A stretch of 54,703 bases of DNA, taken from Prevotella sp. (GTDB lineage Bacteria > Bacteroidota > Bacteroidia > Bacteroidales > Bacteroidaceae). The notes beneath the pieces were generated by a model. The model was not told the DNA's origin and did not search any database. It was given only the letters and a program-made list of their open reading frames with translations. The position numbers and the translations under genes were made by a program. The stretch covers positions 1 to 54,703 of the forward strand of contig JAFVFY010000070.1 in NCBI GenBank assembly GCA_017475265.1, read 5' to 3'. This document shows positions 17,990-26,291 of this stretch, one piece after another (positions within the stretch are counted from its first letter, which is position 1; every line of letters begins with the position of its first letter).

Positions 17990-20436
17990 TATTTAAGATA
18001 ATCTTCGAAGTACTGAGTGATGCGTTCGTGCAAGTGTACGCTCGCATGCCCCCTCATGTTGTGACCCTCACCGGGATAGACGTAGAAGTCGGGCTGGGTG
18101 CCCGCCTCGTTGCAGGCCTTGATGAAGGAAAGGGCGTGCTGGGGAACAACGGTCGGGTCGTTATAGCCGATGATGATTTGCAGCTTGCCCTTCAAGTCTT
18201 TTGCCTTGCTGATGAGGCTGGTCTTGGCATAGCCGTCAGGGTTTGTCTGCGGGGTGTCCATGTAACGCTCACCATACATCACCTCGTACCACTGCCAGTC
18301 TATGACGGGGCCGCCGGCAACGCCAACCTTGAAAACATCAGGATAGTTGGTCATCAGCGAGATAGTCATGAAGCCACCGAAGCTCCAGCCGTGTACGCCG
18401 AGGCGGTCGGCATCGACGTATGGCAGGCTTTTCAGGAACTCCACACCCTTCATCTGGTCCTGCATCTCTATCTGTCCGAGCTGTCGGAAAGTGGCCTGCT
18501 CGAAGTCACGGCCACGGTTCTCACTTCCACGGTTGTCGAGGGTGAAGACGATGTATCCCTTCTGCGCCATGTAGGTTTCCCAGGAGCGGCTCTGCCAGTG
18601 CCAGGAGGCTTCCACATTGTGGGCGTGAGGACCGCCGTAGACGTAAACGATGGTGGGGTATTTAACCTCACCCCCAGCCCCTCTCCCAAGGAGAGGGGAG
18701 TGGTTACCTTTGTCGTCAGTTGGAAGTTGGTCGTAGAGCTGGCGGGGGACTACCATGCGGTAGTAGAGGTCGGTCTGGCCGTCGGCGGCTTTGATGGTGC
18801 CGCTGAGGAAACCAGGCTGCTGGTAGTCGGCCCAGGGGTCGGGAGCAGTCAGAAGATTTGAGGCTTGAGGTTTGAGATTTGAGATTTGGGTGATGTCGAT
18901 GGTATTGGGCTGTGTGGGCGTTTGCCACTTGTCGTAGAACAGAGTGCCGGAGTTGGAGAGGCTGGCACGGTGGATGCCTTCTCCGTTGTCAAGGGATATA
19001 CGTTTGCCGGTGTTGATGTCTACGGCATAGAGGTTGCGCTGCAAGGGGTGCTTCTCGTTGGAAGCGATAATGATGCTTTTGGTCTTCTTGTTGAAGCCTA
19101 ACACGTCGAGGACTACCCAGGGGCCGCTGGTGATTTGGCGGGCTAGCACGGGGCCTGAGCGGGCTGGCACGGGGCCTGCCCCTACAGAAGAGAGGTCGAA
19201 GAGGTAGAGGTGGTTATAGCCATCCTTCTGACTCTGGAGGATGAACTTGGTGCTGTCCCAAGGAAGGAACTGTATGGGGTGCAGAGGCTCTACGTATTTG
19301 TCGGAGGTCTCTCGGTAAAGCTCGGCGAGGCGTTGACCAGTCTGGGCATCGTAGGATACGAGGCGGCAGTCGTTCTGGTCGCGGTTCAGTTCCTGCAGGT
19401 AGATGGTCTTGCCGTCGGGACTCCAGGCAAGGTTGGTGAAGAAACAGGGCTGCGCATCTAGCTCAGCATACGAGACTGGGGGAGTCTGGAGGTAGACGGT
19501 CTTATCCGTGCGGAGGTCGTAGACGCCGATGGTGACCAAATGGGTGTTCATGCCGGCCATGGGGTATTTGTCAGGCTCCATAGTGGCGATTAGTAGGTCA
19601 CGCTTCCCAGCGTGACAATCATCGTTAGGGGTTTCACTGCTCCCACGCTGGGAAGCGTGGGCTACTACGGGGGGAATGTTCACCTGCGGATAATCGGTGA
19701 CCATGCTTTGATCCATGCGGTAGAAGGCAAGCTGCTGGCCATCGGGGCTCCAGAAGGTACCCTTCGAGATGCCCCACTCATCGCGGTGCACACTCTGCCC
19801 ATAGACAATCTCTCGGGAACCGTCGGTGGTAAGCTGGTGTTTGTGGCTGTCAGCATCGATGACCCACAGCTGGTGGTCCTCCACATAGGCCGTGGCGCGA
19901 CTCTGCGGGTTCCAGTCGTTGGCTTCCTGTCCGGAGAGGCTGTCCTGCCAGACGATTTCCTTCTTCTTGAAGTCCACAAGCGTAAAAGCCTTCTTGTTTC
20001 CCACGGCCACGATGGGCTGATCGGGGTAAGGGAAGGATGCCGACGAGAGGTGACGCACGTAGTACGTGTCGTCGCTCTTGGCCCAGGTGTTAATGTCGTC
20101 GAGGGTGAAGAGCACCGTCTCCTTGCCCGTCCTAGGGTCGATGAGCGAGCATTGCTCCACATCGCAGTGGACGAGCTGGTCGCCCCACCACTCCAAGAAC
20201 ATGTTCTTTGGGCGGAGGTTGTGGAAGTTCGTGCCGCCGAAGTTCAGGTCCTCGAGCGTAAAAAGTTTCTGCTGTGCATACATAGAAGAAACGAATAAAT
20301 GAATGACAAGGAAAATTCCCACCGTGGGAATGAATCGTTCCCACCGTGGGAATATTTTATTCCCAGCGTGGGAACGAATTGTTCCCACCGTGGGAACATT
20401 TACTATGTTCCGAGATTGCAAGCCTGATAGTCTCAT
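17989..20436 (-). CDS. S9 family dipeptidyl peptidase (DPP-IV type) with several in-frame repeat insertions
   Basis: Up to 815 residues. The N-terminal half is a DPP-IV-type beta-propeller. The C-terminal half is the alpha/beta-hydrolase with catalytic Ser in GWSFGGF, Asp in GYNDPTVVP and His in GEGHNMRG. The hydrophobic VGIFLVIHLFVSSMYAQQ serves as signal peptide, so the enzyme acts in the periplasm or at the surface, removing N-terminal dipeptides. The start is uncertain. The ATG at 20436 is 32 bases after the methyltransferase gene and would translate four palindromes before the signal peptide; a GTG just before the hydrophobic stretch is the alternative. Four different repeat types interrupt the propeller and linker: 19597-19661, 19138-19178, 18853-18889 and 18678-18698. 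All are in frame. Confidence 0.9.
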   Translation of the reverse strand: MRLSGLQSRNIVNVPTVGTIRSHAGNKIFPRWERFIPTVGIFLVIHLFVSSMYAQQKLFTLEDLNFGGTNFHNLRPKNMFLEWWGDQLVHCDVEQCSLIDPRTGKETVLFTLDDINTWAKSDDTYYVRHLSSASFPYPDQPIVAVGNKKAFTLVDFKKKEIVWQDSLSGQEANDWNPQSRATAYVEDHQLWVIDADSHKHQLTTDGSREIVYGQSVHRDEWGISKGTFWSPDGQQLAFYRMDQSMVTDYPQVNIPPVVAHASQRGSSETPNDDCHAGKRDLLIATMEPDKYPMAGMNTHLVTIGVYDLRTDKTVYLQTPPVSYAELDAQPCFFTNLAWSPDGKTIYLQELNRDQNDCRLVSYDAQTGQRLAELYRETSDKYVEPLHPIQFLPWDSTKFILQSQKDGYNHLYLFDLSSVGAGPVPARSGPVLARQITSGPWVVLDVLGFNKKTKSIIIASNEKHPLQRNLYAVDINTGKRISLDNGEGIHRASLSNSGTLFYDKWQTPTQPNTIDITQISNLKPQASNLLTAPDPWADYQQPGFLSGTIKAADGQTDLYYRMVVPRQLYDQLPTDDKGNHSPLLGRGAGGEVKYPTIVYVYGGPHAHNVEASWHWQSRSWETYMAQKGYIVFTLDNRGSENRGRDFEQATFRQLGQIEMQDQMKGVEFLKSLPYVDADRLGVHGWSFGGFMTISLMTNYPDVFKVGVAGGPVIDWQWYEVMYGERYMDTPQTNPDGYAKTSLISKAKDLKGKLQIIIGYNDPTVVPQHALSFIKACNEAGTQPDFYVYPGEGHNMRGHASVHLHERITQYFEDYLK
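18678..18698. repeat. Palindrome CCCCTCTCC-caa-GGAGAGGGG inside the S9 peptidase gene
   Basis: A 9-base-pair hairpin with its flanks (about 18663-18706) is translated as GNHSPLLGRGAGGEV between the conserved parts of the peptidase. C-rich and G-rich inserts of this look occur in many bacterial genomes as dispersed repeats. Confidence 0.75.
18853..18889. repeat. CTCAAAT-type 7-base array inside the S9 peptidase gene
   Basis: About five units of the heptamer (read on the minus strand), translated as QISNLKPQASN. It is the same family as the arrays at 6815, 16423 and 33992. Confidence 0.85.
19138..19178. repeat. Tandem 20-base repeat inside the S9 peptidase gene
   Basis: GCGGGCTRGCACGGGGCCTG occurs at 19138-19157 and again at 19159-19178. 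It is translated in frame as GPVPARSGPVLAR. The insert is unlike any part of the family. Confidence 0.8.
19597..19661. repeat. Pair of 20-base palindromes (nnCACGCT-4-AGCGTGnn) inside the S9 peptidase gene
   Basis: Palindromes at 19597-19616 and 19642-19661 have 8-base arms and a TCCC/GGGA loop. They are translated in frame. The same palindrome design is found in the GH78 gene at 35417-35436. Confidence 0.8.
20315..20397. repeat. Four TTCCCACCGTGGGAA palindromes at an exact 22-base pitch
   Basis: 17-base palindromes start at 20315, 20337, 20359 and 20381, each exactly 22 bases from the next. Arms are nearly identical (TTCCCAC/GTGGGAA; the third has AGCGTG in the centre). They lie between the methyltransferase stop and the S9 signal peptide. 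Either they are translated as part of a long S9 N-terminus or they form a regulatory array two helical turns apart. Confidence 0.9.
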
Positions 20437-20468
20437 TTCTTTCGATTAATGAATAACTCTGGAATATC

Positions 20469-22007
20469 TTATTTTTTCTTCTTTCCTCCACCGCTGCGGT
20501 CGAAACGCTCGTGTCCGCCACGGTTCTCGGTGCTCTGGTATTTGGGCTTGCCACCACCACGCTTGTCAAAGCGGTCGATATTCTGGTCAAAGCGATTGCC
20601 CTTACGGTCACGGTCGCCACCCCTGCGGTCAGAGCGGTCCCGGCCTTCACGGCGGTCAGACTTAAACTCTTTCCGCTCACTTCTCGCCTCTCGTTTCTCT
20701 CCACCTATGTCATGACGGTGGAAGGTGAACGAGCGGATGTCGCCATCCTCATTGTCTTCCTGCTCGTCGCGTCGCTGCTTGAACTCGCGCATCTTCTTGA
20801 AGCGATGGTGCTCGGCCATCTGACGCTTCTCTTCTTCGGTCTTCACCTCGCCGCCCTCGCTGCGGAACTCACGCAGCTTGCCATCGAACATCTGGTACTT
20901 GCGCAGCTCGCACTCCAGGGAACCGTTGAAAAGCGGAATCTTGATGCTGGGCTTCAGGCCTATCTGCTCGAAGCACTCCTCGCGATAGCTGAGCACCCAT
21001 GCCTCGCCGCCCGTGAACTGATGCTTCAGCCGTTCACCAATCATGCGGTAGGTGTCCAGCAGGTTGGGCGTGGAGATACGCTCGCCGTAGGGCGGGTTGG
21101 TCACGATGATGCTCTTCTCCTTGGGCTGGATGAAGTCCTTGAAGTCCTGCTGCTCGATGGTGATGTCGTTGGTCAGACCGGCGGCACGGACATTCTGCCG
21201 GGCGGTGTTCACGGCTTTCATGTCCACATCGTAGCCGTAGATGTGGTGAATGAACTCCCGCTCCTGCGAGTCATCGTTGTATATTTCATCGAAGAGCTCG
21301 GCATCGAAGTCGGGCCATTTCTCGAAAGCATACTCCTTGCGGAACACGCCCGGCGCCATGTTGCGGGCAATGAGTGCCGCCTCGATGAGGAACGTTCCAG
21401 AGCCGCACATGGGGTCGATGAAATCTGTCTCGCCCTGCCAGCCTGTCATCATGATGATGCCAGCGGCAAGCACCTCGTTAAGAGGCGCTTCGACACTCTC
21501 CTGACGGTAGCCACGACGGTGAAGGCTCTCGCCACTGCTGTCCAAGCAGAGTGTGGCATCGGTCTCAGCGATGTGTATGTGTAGCCGCAGGTCGGGGTTG
21601 CTTACAGAGATGTTCGGTCGCTTGCCCGTCTTCTCACGCAGCTGGTCGACGATGGCGTCCTTCACCTTGTAGCTCACGAACTTAGAGTGTCGGAACTCCT
21701 CCGAGAACACCACGCTGTCTACGGCAAACGTGCGGTCGTCGGAAAGATACTCCGTCCAGTCTATCTTGCCAATCTCGGTATACACATCATCAGCGCACGT
21801 AGCCTTGAAATGGGCTATGGGCTTTAGAATCTTGATGGCCGTGTGAAGTTGGAAGTTGGCGCGGTACATGGTTTCCTTGTTTCCCCGAAACGACACCATG
21901 CGCCTGCCTATCTGAATGTCGTTTGCCCCCATCTGGGTGAGTTCCTTCGCCAAGACAGGCTCGAGGCCCATAAAGGTCTTGGCGATGAGTTCAAATTGCT
22001 GTTCCAT
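20469..22007 (-). CDS. THUMP-domain class I SAM-dependent RNA methyltransferase (RlmL N-terminal type)
   Basis: 512 residues. A THUMP RNA-binding domain (about 40-155) is followed by a Rossmann methyltransferase with DPMCGSGTFLIEAAL (SAM loop) and the catalytic NPPYGERI. This matches the 23S rRNA guanine-N2 methyltransferase half of RlmL/YcbY; the exact target base is inferred. The last 110 or so residues form a very basic, low-complexity tail (RREGRDRSDRRGGDRDRK ... GGGKKKK), as in Bacteroidota proteins that hold on to RNA. It has its own promoter and is followed closely by the S9 peptidase. Confidence 0.9.
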   Translation of the reverse strand: MEQQFELIAKTFMGLEPVLAKELTQMGANDIQIGRRMVSFRGNKETMYRANFQLHTAIKILKPIAHFKATCADDVYTEIGKIDWTEYLSDDRTFAVDSVVFSEEFRHSKFVSYKVKDAIVDQLREKTGKRPNISVSNPDLRLHIHIAETDATLCLDSSGESLHRRGYRQESVEAPLNEVLAAGIIMMTGWQGETDFIDPMCGSGTFLIEAALIARNMAPGVFRKEYAFEKWPDFDAELFDEIYNDDSQEREFIHHIYGYDVDMKAVNTARQNVRAAGLTNDITIEQQDFKDFIQPKEKSIIVTNPPYGERISTPNLLDTYRMIGERLKHQFTGGEAWVLSYREECFEQIGLKPSIKIPLFNGSLECELRKYQMFDGKLREFRSEGGEVKTEEEKRQMAEHHRFKKMREFKQRRDEQEDNEDGDIRSFTFHRHDIGGEKREARSERKEFKSDRREGRDRSDRRGGDRDRKGNRFDQNIDRFDKRGGGKPKYQSTENRGGHERFDRSGGGKKKK

Positions 22008-22029
22008 GAAATAAAATGTGTTTCAAGGT

Positions 22030-22061
22030 GCAAAATTACATTAAGTTTGTGAAACGGCAAA
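22030..22061 (-). promoter_or_regulatory. Promoter of the THUMP methyltransferase
   Basis: Minus strand TTTG (22061-22058), a 19-base spacer and TAATTTTG (22038-22031), 23 bases ahead of the ATG. Confidence 0.65.
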
Positions 22062-22103
22062 ATAAAAAGCCGAAAAACTTTTTCCTATTTCAAAAATATT
22101 TCG

Positions 22104-22111
22104 TAATTTTG
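22104..22111 (+). promoter_or_regulatory. -7 box of the sensor kinase gene
   Basis: TAATTTTG ends only 7 bases before the ATG at 22119, so transcription should begin at about that ATG. This favours the next in-frame ATG (22158) as the start. No clear -33 box is seen. Confidence 0.55.
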
Positions 22112-22157
22112 CCGCGAAATGATTGGCCTGTTGCTAAACCTACTGCTAGAGACAAGT

Positions 22158-23372
22158 ATGCAGGACTACTCCCTGTGGATTGTCTTCTTTGTCATCACCA
22201 TTGTGATGATATGGCTTCTTTTCCTGCAACGCCATCAGCGCAAGCAGCTGAAAGGCGAGCTGACAGAGCTGGCCAAGATTCAGAAACGCAACGTGGAGTA
22301 TGAGTTCGTCATCAAGGCCATGCGTGTCAGCGTGTGGCATGTTGATACGAAGACCCATACCATCAGCTACGAGCAGGACTTCCGCGACAAGAGCATCAAC
22401 TGGAACCAGGCTCCTGAAGGTTCGGCGTATGCCGATGCCGCTCAACTAATAGACCCGCGTGACAGCGAGCGTGTATACGCAGCGCTGGATGACATCTGCT
22501 CAGGACGTACCAGTGACTACCACGAGATTTACCGCGTGTCGACCCCCTATTCCGTAAGGCCTTTCTACTGGGAGGAGAGCTATGCCACCGTGGCAGAGCG
22601 CGATGTAGACGGCAAGCCAACCATCATCGTGGGCACGTCGATGCGTATCGACGAGCGCAAGGCCATGGAGGAGGCACTCGTCTCGGCGCGTAACAAGGCT
22701 GAGGAGAGCGACCGCCTGAAATCGGCCTTCATCGCCAACATGAGCCACGAGATACGCACCCCGCTGAACGCCATCGTGGGATTCACCAGCATACTGCCTG
22801 ACATCACCGACGACACGGAGCGCAAGGGACTGCTGGACCTCGTGCACGAGAACACGCAGAAGCTGCTGCGCATCATCGACGACATTGTGAGCATATCGAA
22901 GGTGGAAGCCGGACAGGAAGAGCTGGTCATGACAGCCTTCGAGCTGAACACCATGCTCAGCGACCTCATGGCACGCTACTATGCCGACCTCCACCCCGGC
23001 GTGGAGATGACCACGGCTTTTGCCAGCGACATGGAGAATGTCACTACCGACCACAACCGACTGATAGAGATCATGAAACACCTCCTTTCCAACGCCATGA
23101 AGTTCACCGCGCAGGGCACCATTACCGTGGGCTACAACAAGCCGGAGGCAGGACGCATACGCATCTGGGTGCGCGACACGGGCAAGGGTATCGCCAAGGA
23201 GCATCAGGAGCGTGTCTTCGAGCGTTTCTTCAAGGTCGATGAGTTCATCCCTGGTGCCGGATTAGGCCTCAGCGTCTGCCGTACGCTTGCGCAGAGCCTG
23301 GGCGGACTGGTCGGCGTGGAGTCGAAGCTGGGCGAAGGTTCCTGCTTCTGGGTGGAGATACCAATACAATAA
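22158..23372 (+). CDS. Membrane sensor histidine kinase
   Basis: 404 residues from 22158 (417 if 22119 is used). One membrane segment (LWIVFFVITIVMIWLLFL) is followed by a short coiled coil and a PAS-like sensor (about 50-170). The HisKA dimerisation domain has the phospho-accepting His in NMSHEIRTPLN. The HATPase domain has the N box (HLLSNAMKF), VRDTGKGI, ERFFKV and GAGLGLSV. There is no receiver domain, and no response regulator is adjacent, so its partner is elsewhere. The signal is not deducible. SlyD follows after 35 bases. Confidence 0.92.
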   Translation: MQDYSLWIVFFVITIVMIWLLFLQRHQRKQLKGELTELAKIQKRNVEYEFVIKAMRVSVWHVDTKTHTISYEQDFRDKSINWNQAPEGSAYADAAQLIDPRDSERVYAALDDICSGRTSDYHEIYRVSTPYSVRPFYWEESYATVAERDVDGKPTIIVGTSMRIDERKAMEEALVSARNKAEESDRLKSAFIANMSHEIRTPLNAIVGFTSILPDITDDTERKGLLDLVHENTQKLLRIIDDIVSISKVEAGQEELVMTAFELNTMLSDLMARYYADLHPGVEMTTAFASDMENVTTDHNRLIEIMKHLLSNAMKFTAQGTITVGYNKPEAGRIRIWVRDTGKGIAKEHQERVFERFFKVDEFIPGAGLGLSVCRTLAQSLGGLVGVESKLGEGSCFWVEIPIQ

Positions 23373-23407
23373 CATCACTTTTATAATTTATCATTTAGCT
23401 TAGTGTC

Positions 23408-23992
23408 ATGGACAGCAAAGAAAGCAAATACATCACCGTGAGCTATCAGCTCTATTCCATCAACGCACAGGGCGAGAAACACCTCGAGGAACAGACACAA
23501 CAGGGGCAGCCCTTCCAGTTCGTCACGGGCTTCGGCTTTACCCTCGATGGTTTTGAGCAACACATCGCCGACCTGCCACAGGGCAGCAAGTTTGACTTCA
23601 CCCTACAGCCGACAGAGGCTTTCGGCGAATACGACCCCGAGGGCGTGCACAAGATGAAGCGTGAGGCGTTTACCATCAACGGACATTTCGACCACGAGAA
23701 TATTTTCCCCGGAGCCATCATCACCCTCATGGACGAGGACGACAAGCGATTCATGGCCCGCGTGATGAAGGTCGACGAGGATGCCGTGACCATCGACACC
23801 AATCACCCACTGGCCGGAATGACGCTGCAGTTCATGGGACTTGTACTGGAGAACCGCAATGCCACGAAGGAGGAGATTCAGAATCTCATCAACCAGATTA
23901 GCCACGAGTGCTGCGGCTGCGAAGACTGCGAAGGTGGCCATGAGGGGCATGAAGGCCACGAGTGTGGCTGCGGCTGCGGTCACTGTCACTAA
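23408..23992 (+). CDS. slyD: SlyD-like FKBP-type peptidyl-prolyl isomerase
   Basis: 194 residues. The FKBP core is interrupted by the insert-in-flap domain (about 75-125), as in SlyD. The C-terminus is a metal-binding tail rich in His and Cys (ECCGCEDCEGGHEGHEGH then CGCGCGHCH). SlyD speeds proline isomerisation and chaperones client proteins in the cytoplasm; in E. coli the tail delivers nickel. Here the tail is short and unusually cysteine-rich. The gene precedes aroC by 49 bases, separated by a 9-base repeat, and may share its transcript. Confidence 0.93.
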   Translation: MDSKESKYITVSYQLYSINAQGEKHLEEQTQQGQPFQFVTGFGFTLDGFEQHIADLPQGSKFDFTLQPTEAFGEYDPEGVHKMKREAFTINGHFDHENIFPGAIITLMDEDDKRFMARVMKVDEDAVTIDTNHPLAGMTLQFMGLVLENRNATKEEIQNLINQISHECCGCEDCEGGHEGHEGHECGCGCGHCH

Positions 23993-23994
23993 TC

Positions 23995-24037
23995 CCATCA
24001 GTCCCATTAAACCCATCAAGCCCATTTAGCCCATCAG
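23995..24037. repeat. 9-base tandem array (CCCATCAnn) between slyD and aroC
   Basis: Five units of the pattern 'cccatYAnn' every 9 bases fill the whole gap between the slyD stop and the aroC start. There is no sign of a promoter in it, which suits an operon spacer. Confidence 0.8.
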
Positions 24038-24041
24038 CCTC

Positions 24042-25160
24042 ATGCGTAACACTTTCGGAACACTTTTCACGCTGACGACATTCGGCGAGAGCCACGGTGC
24101 CGGCGTGGGTGGCGTGGTGGACGGTATGCCCTCCGGTATTGAGGTGGACATGGCGTTCATTCAGCATGAGCTAGACCGTCGCCGCCCCGGACAGAGTGCC
24201 ATCACCACGTCGCGTAAGGAAGGCGACCGCGTGGAACTGCTCAGCGGCATCTTCGAGGGGCGCACCACCGGGGCACCCATCGGCTTCCTCGTTCGCAACG
24301 AGAACCAGCACTCTCAGGACTACGAGAACCTGCGCACGCTCTTCCGTCCCTCGCACGCCGACTACACCTATTATTATAAATATGGTACACGCGACCACCG
24401 GGGCGGAGGCCGCTCTTCGGCACGCATCACCATCAGCCGCGTCGTTGGCGGCGCACTGGCCAAGCTGGCTCTCCGTCAGTTGGGCGTCAGCGTCAACGCC
24501 TACACTACCCAGGTAGGTCCTATTGCTCTGGAGCGCGACTACCACCTTTACGACCTCTCGCTGACAGAACAGAACGCCGTGCGCTGCCCAGACCCCGATA
24601 AAGCCCGACAAATGGAGGAGCTAATAGCTCAGGTGAAAGCCGAGGGCGACACCATCGGCGGTGTCATCGCCTGTGTTGTCAAAGGCTGTCCTCCCGGCAT
24701 CGGCGAACCGGAGTTTGGAAAGCTGCACGCCCAGCTGGGACAGGCCATGCTCTCCATTAATGCCGTCAAAGGTTTTGAAATAGGCGAAGGTTTCGACGGA
24801 GTCAAACAGCGCGGCTCCGAACAAAACGACATCTTCATAAAATCATCAGAACTCCCTGATGTCCCGTATGCCGCACTAAATGCGCGGCCCTCCACCATCG
24901 CCACCGCTACTAACCACAGCGGCGGTATACAGGGCGGCATCTCCAATGGTCAGGACATTTTCTTCCGCGTGGCCTTCAAGCCCGTGGCCACCCTGCTACG
25001 CGAACAACAAACGGTAGACCTTGAGGGTAATCCCACTACCTTTACTGCCCGTGGGCGCCACGACCCGTGCGTATTGCCACGAGCTGTGCCCGTGGTTGAG
25101 GCAATGGCCGCCATGACCATCCTCGACCACTGGCTCTATGCCCGCACGGTAAGCCTCTAA
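24042..25160 (+). CDS. aroC: Chorismate synthase
   Basis: 372 residues, full length. AroC converts 5-enolpyruvylshikimate-3-phosphate to chorismate using reduced FMN. Signatures visible are GESHG near the start, RRRPGQ, the [12 protein letters not shown] block that binds substrate and FMN, and the late [17 protein letters not shown]. The two histidines used in proton transfer are in GESHG and in GRHDP. It converges on asd with a 4-base overlap of stop codons. No other aro genes are adjacent. Confidence 0.97.
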   Translation: MRNTFGTLFTLTTFGESHGAGVGGVVDGMPSGIEVDMAFIQHELDRRRPGQSAITTSRKEGDRVELLSGIFEGRTTGAPIGFLVRNENQHSQDYENLRTLFRPSHADYTYYYKYGTRDHRGGGRSSARITISRVVGGALAKLALRQLGVSVNAYTTQVGPIALERDYHLYDLSLTEQNAVRCPDPDKARQMEELIAQVKAEGDTIGGVIACVVKGCPPGIGEPEFGKLHAQLGQAMLSINAVKGFEIGEGFDGVKQRGSEQNDIFIKSSELPDVPYAALNARPSTIATATNHSGGIQGGISNGQDIFFRVAFKPVATLLREQQTVDLEGNPTTFTARGRHDPCVLPRAVPVVEAMAAMTILDHWLYARTVSL

Positions 25161-26164
25161 AGTCCCTGCTTCACCAGATATTCACCAATCTGTACGGCGT
25201 TAAGGGCTGCACCCTTACGAATCTGGTCGCCTGAGAGCCAGAAGGTCAGTCCGTTGTCGTCAGACAGGTCTTTACGCACACGACCCACAAAGACGTCGTC
25301 CTTACCTGCGGTGTCGAGCGGCATGGGGTAAGTCAACGTCGATGGATCATCGACGAGCTGACAGCCGGGAGCCTGGGCAATGGCCTGTTGGGCCTCCTCC
25401 ACGCTGAGTGGACGTTCGGTCTCAATCCACACGCTCTCAGAGTGGCTGCGCAATGAGCTGACACGCACACACATAGCTGAGCAACGGGCATCGGTATGCA
25501 TAATCTTGCGTGTCTCATTGAACATCTTCATCTCCTCCTTCGTGTAGCCGTTAGGCTGGAACACGTCAATCTGCGGGATGACGTTGTAGGCCAGCTGGTG
25601 AGGGAATTTCTTGATGGTCTTCACCTCGCCCGTCTCCACAATCTCTTTATACTGCTGTTGGAGTTCGGCCATGGCGGCAGCTCCGGCACCCGAAGCGCTC
25701 TGGTAGGAGGCCACGTGGATGCGCTTGATGTGGCTCAGCTTCTCCAGCGGCTGTAGTACGACAACCATCATAATCGTTGTGCAGTTGGGGTTGGCGATGA
25801 TGCCACGCGGACGGTTCAGCGCGTCCTCGGCGTTGCACTCGGGTACCACCAAAGGCACATCATCGTCCATGCGGAAAGCTGACGAGTTGTCAATCATCAC
25901 GCAGCCGTACTTCGTAATCGTCTCGGCAAACTCTTTGGATGTGCCAGCACCGGCAGAGGTGAAGGCGATGTCGATGTCCTTAAAATCGTCGTTGTGCTGC
26001 AGCAACTTCACCTCCAGCTCCTTGCCTCGGAACGTGTACTTACGCCCTGCGGAACGCTCGGAACCAAACAGCACCAGTTCGTCCATCGGGAAATTTCTCT
26101 CGTCTAAAATGCGCAGGAATTCCTGCCCAACAGCGCCGCTGGCGCCTACAATTGCAACTTTCAT
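25157..26164 (-). CDS. asd: Aspartate-semialdehyde dehydrogenase
   Basis: 335 residues. The NADPH-binding start [15 protein letters not shown], the catalytic cysteine in NPNCTTIMM and the active-site histidine in [13 protein letters not shown] are all present. It reduces aspartyl phosphate to the semialdehyde, the branch point to lysine/diaminopimelate, threonine and methionine. The gene stands alone with its own -7 box, back-to-back with the antiporter gene and end-to-end with aroC. Confidence 0.97.
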   Translation of the reverse strand: MKVAIVGASGAVGQEFLRILDERNFPMDELVLFGSERSAGRKYTFRGKELEVKLLQHNDDFKDIDIAFTSAGAGTSKEFAETITKYGCVMIDNSSAFRMDDDVPLVVPECNAEDALNRPRGIIANPNCTTIMMVVVLQPLEKLSHIKRIHVASYQSASGAGAAAMAELQQQYKEIVETGEVKTIKKFPHQLAYNVIPQIDVFQPNGYTKEEMKMFNETRKIMHTDARCSAMCVRVSSLRSHSESVWIETERPLSVEEAQQAIAQAPGCQLVDDPSTLTYPMPLDTAGKDDVFVGRVRKDLSDDNGLTFWLSGDQIRKGAALNAVQIGEYLVKQGL

Positions 26165-26190
26165 CTTTGTGTGGTATTAAAAATTTGGCT

Positions 26191-26199
26191 GCAAAGGTA
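26191..26199 (-). promoter_or_regulatory. -7 box of asd
   Basis: TACCTTTGC on the minus strand, 27 bases before the ATG. The -33 region is not a clear match. Confidence 0.6.
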
Positions 26200-26224
26200 C
26201 TCATTTTACACCGAAACAGCTATC

Positions 26225-26263
26225 CTTTAACTCCCTTTAACTCCCTTTAACTCCCCTAACTCC
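26225..26263. repeat. 10-base tandem array (CTTTAACTCC) at the antiporter promoter
   Basis: 3.9 units of a decamer lie exactly where the -33 element of the antiporter promoter should be. The same decamer type reappears inside the antiporter coding region at 26855-26896. Confidence 0.85.
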
Positions 26264-26274
26264 TTTAAAAGTTG

Positions 26275-26282
26275 TACCTTTG
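26275..26282 (+). promoter_or_regulatory. -7 box of the antiporter gene
   Basis: TACCTTTG at 26275-26282, ten bases ahead of the ATG at 26292. The upstream -33 position is occupied by the decamer array and contains no TTTG. Confidence 0.65.
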
Positions 26283-26291
26283 CAGCGTTTT

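Noticed and set aside
20511-21584. Plus-strand open frame of 357 codons
   Set aside because: Antisense to the conserved methyltransferase domain, with leucine/valine/alanine bias typical of a shadow.
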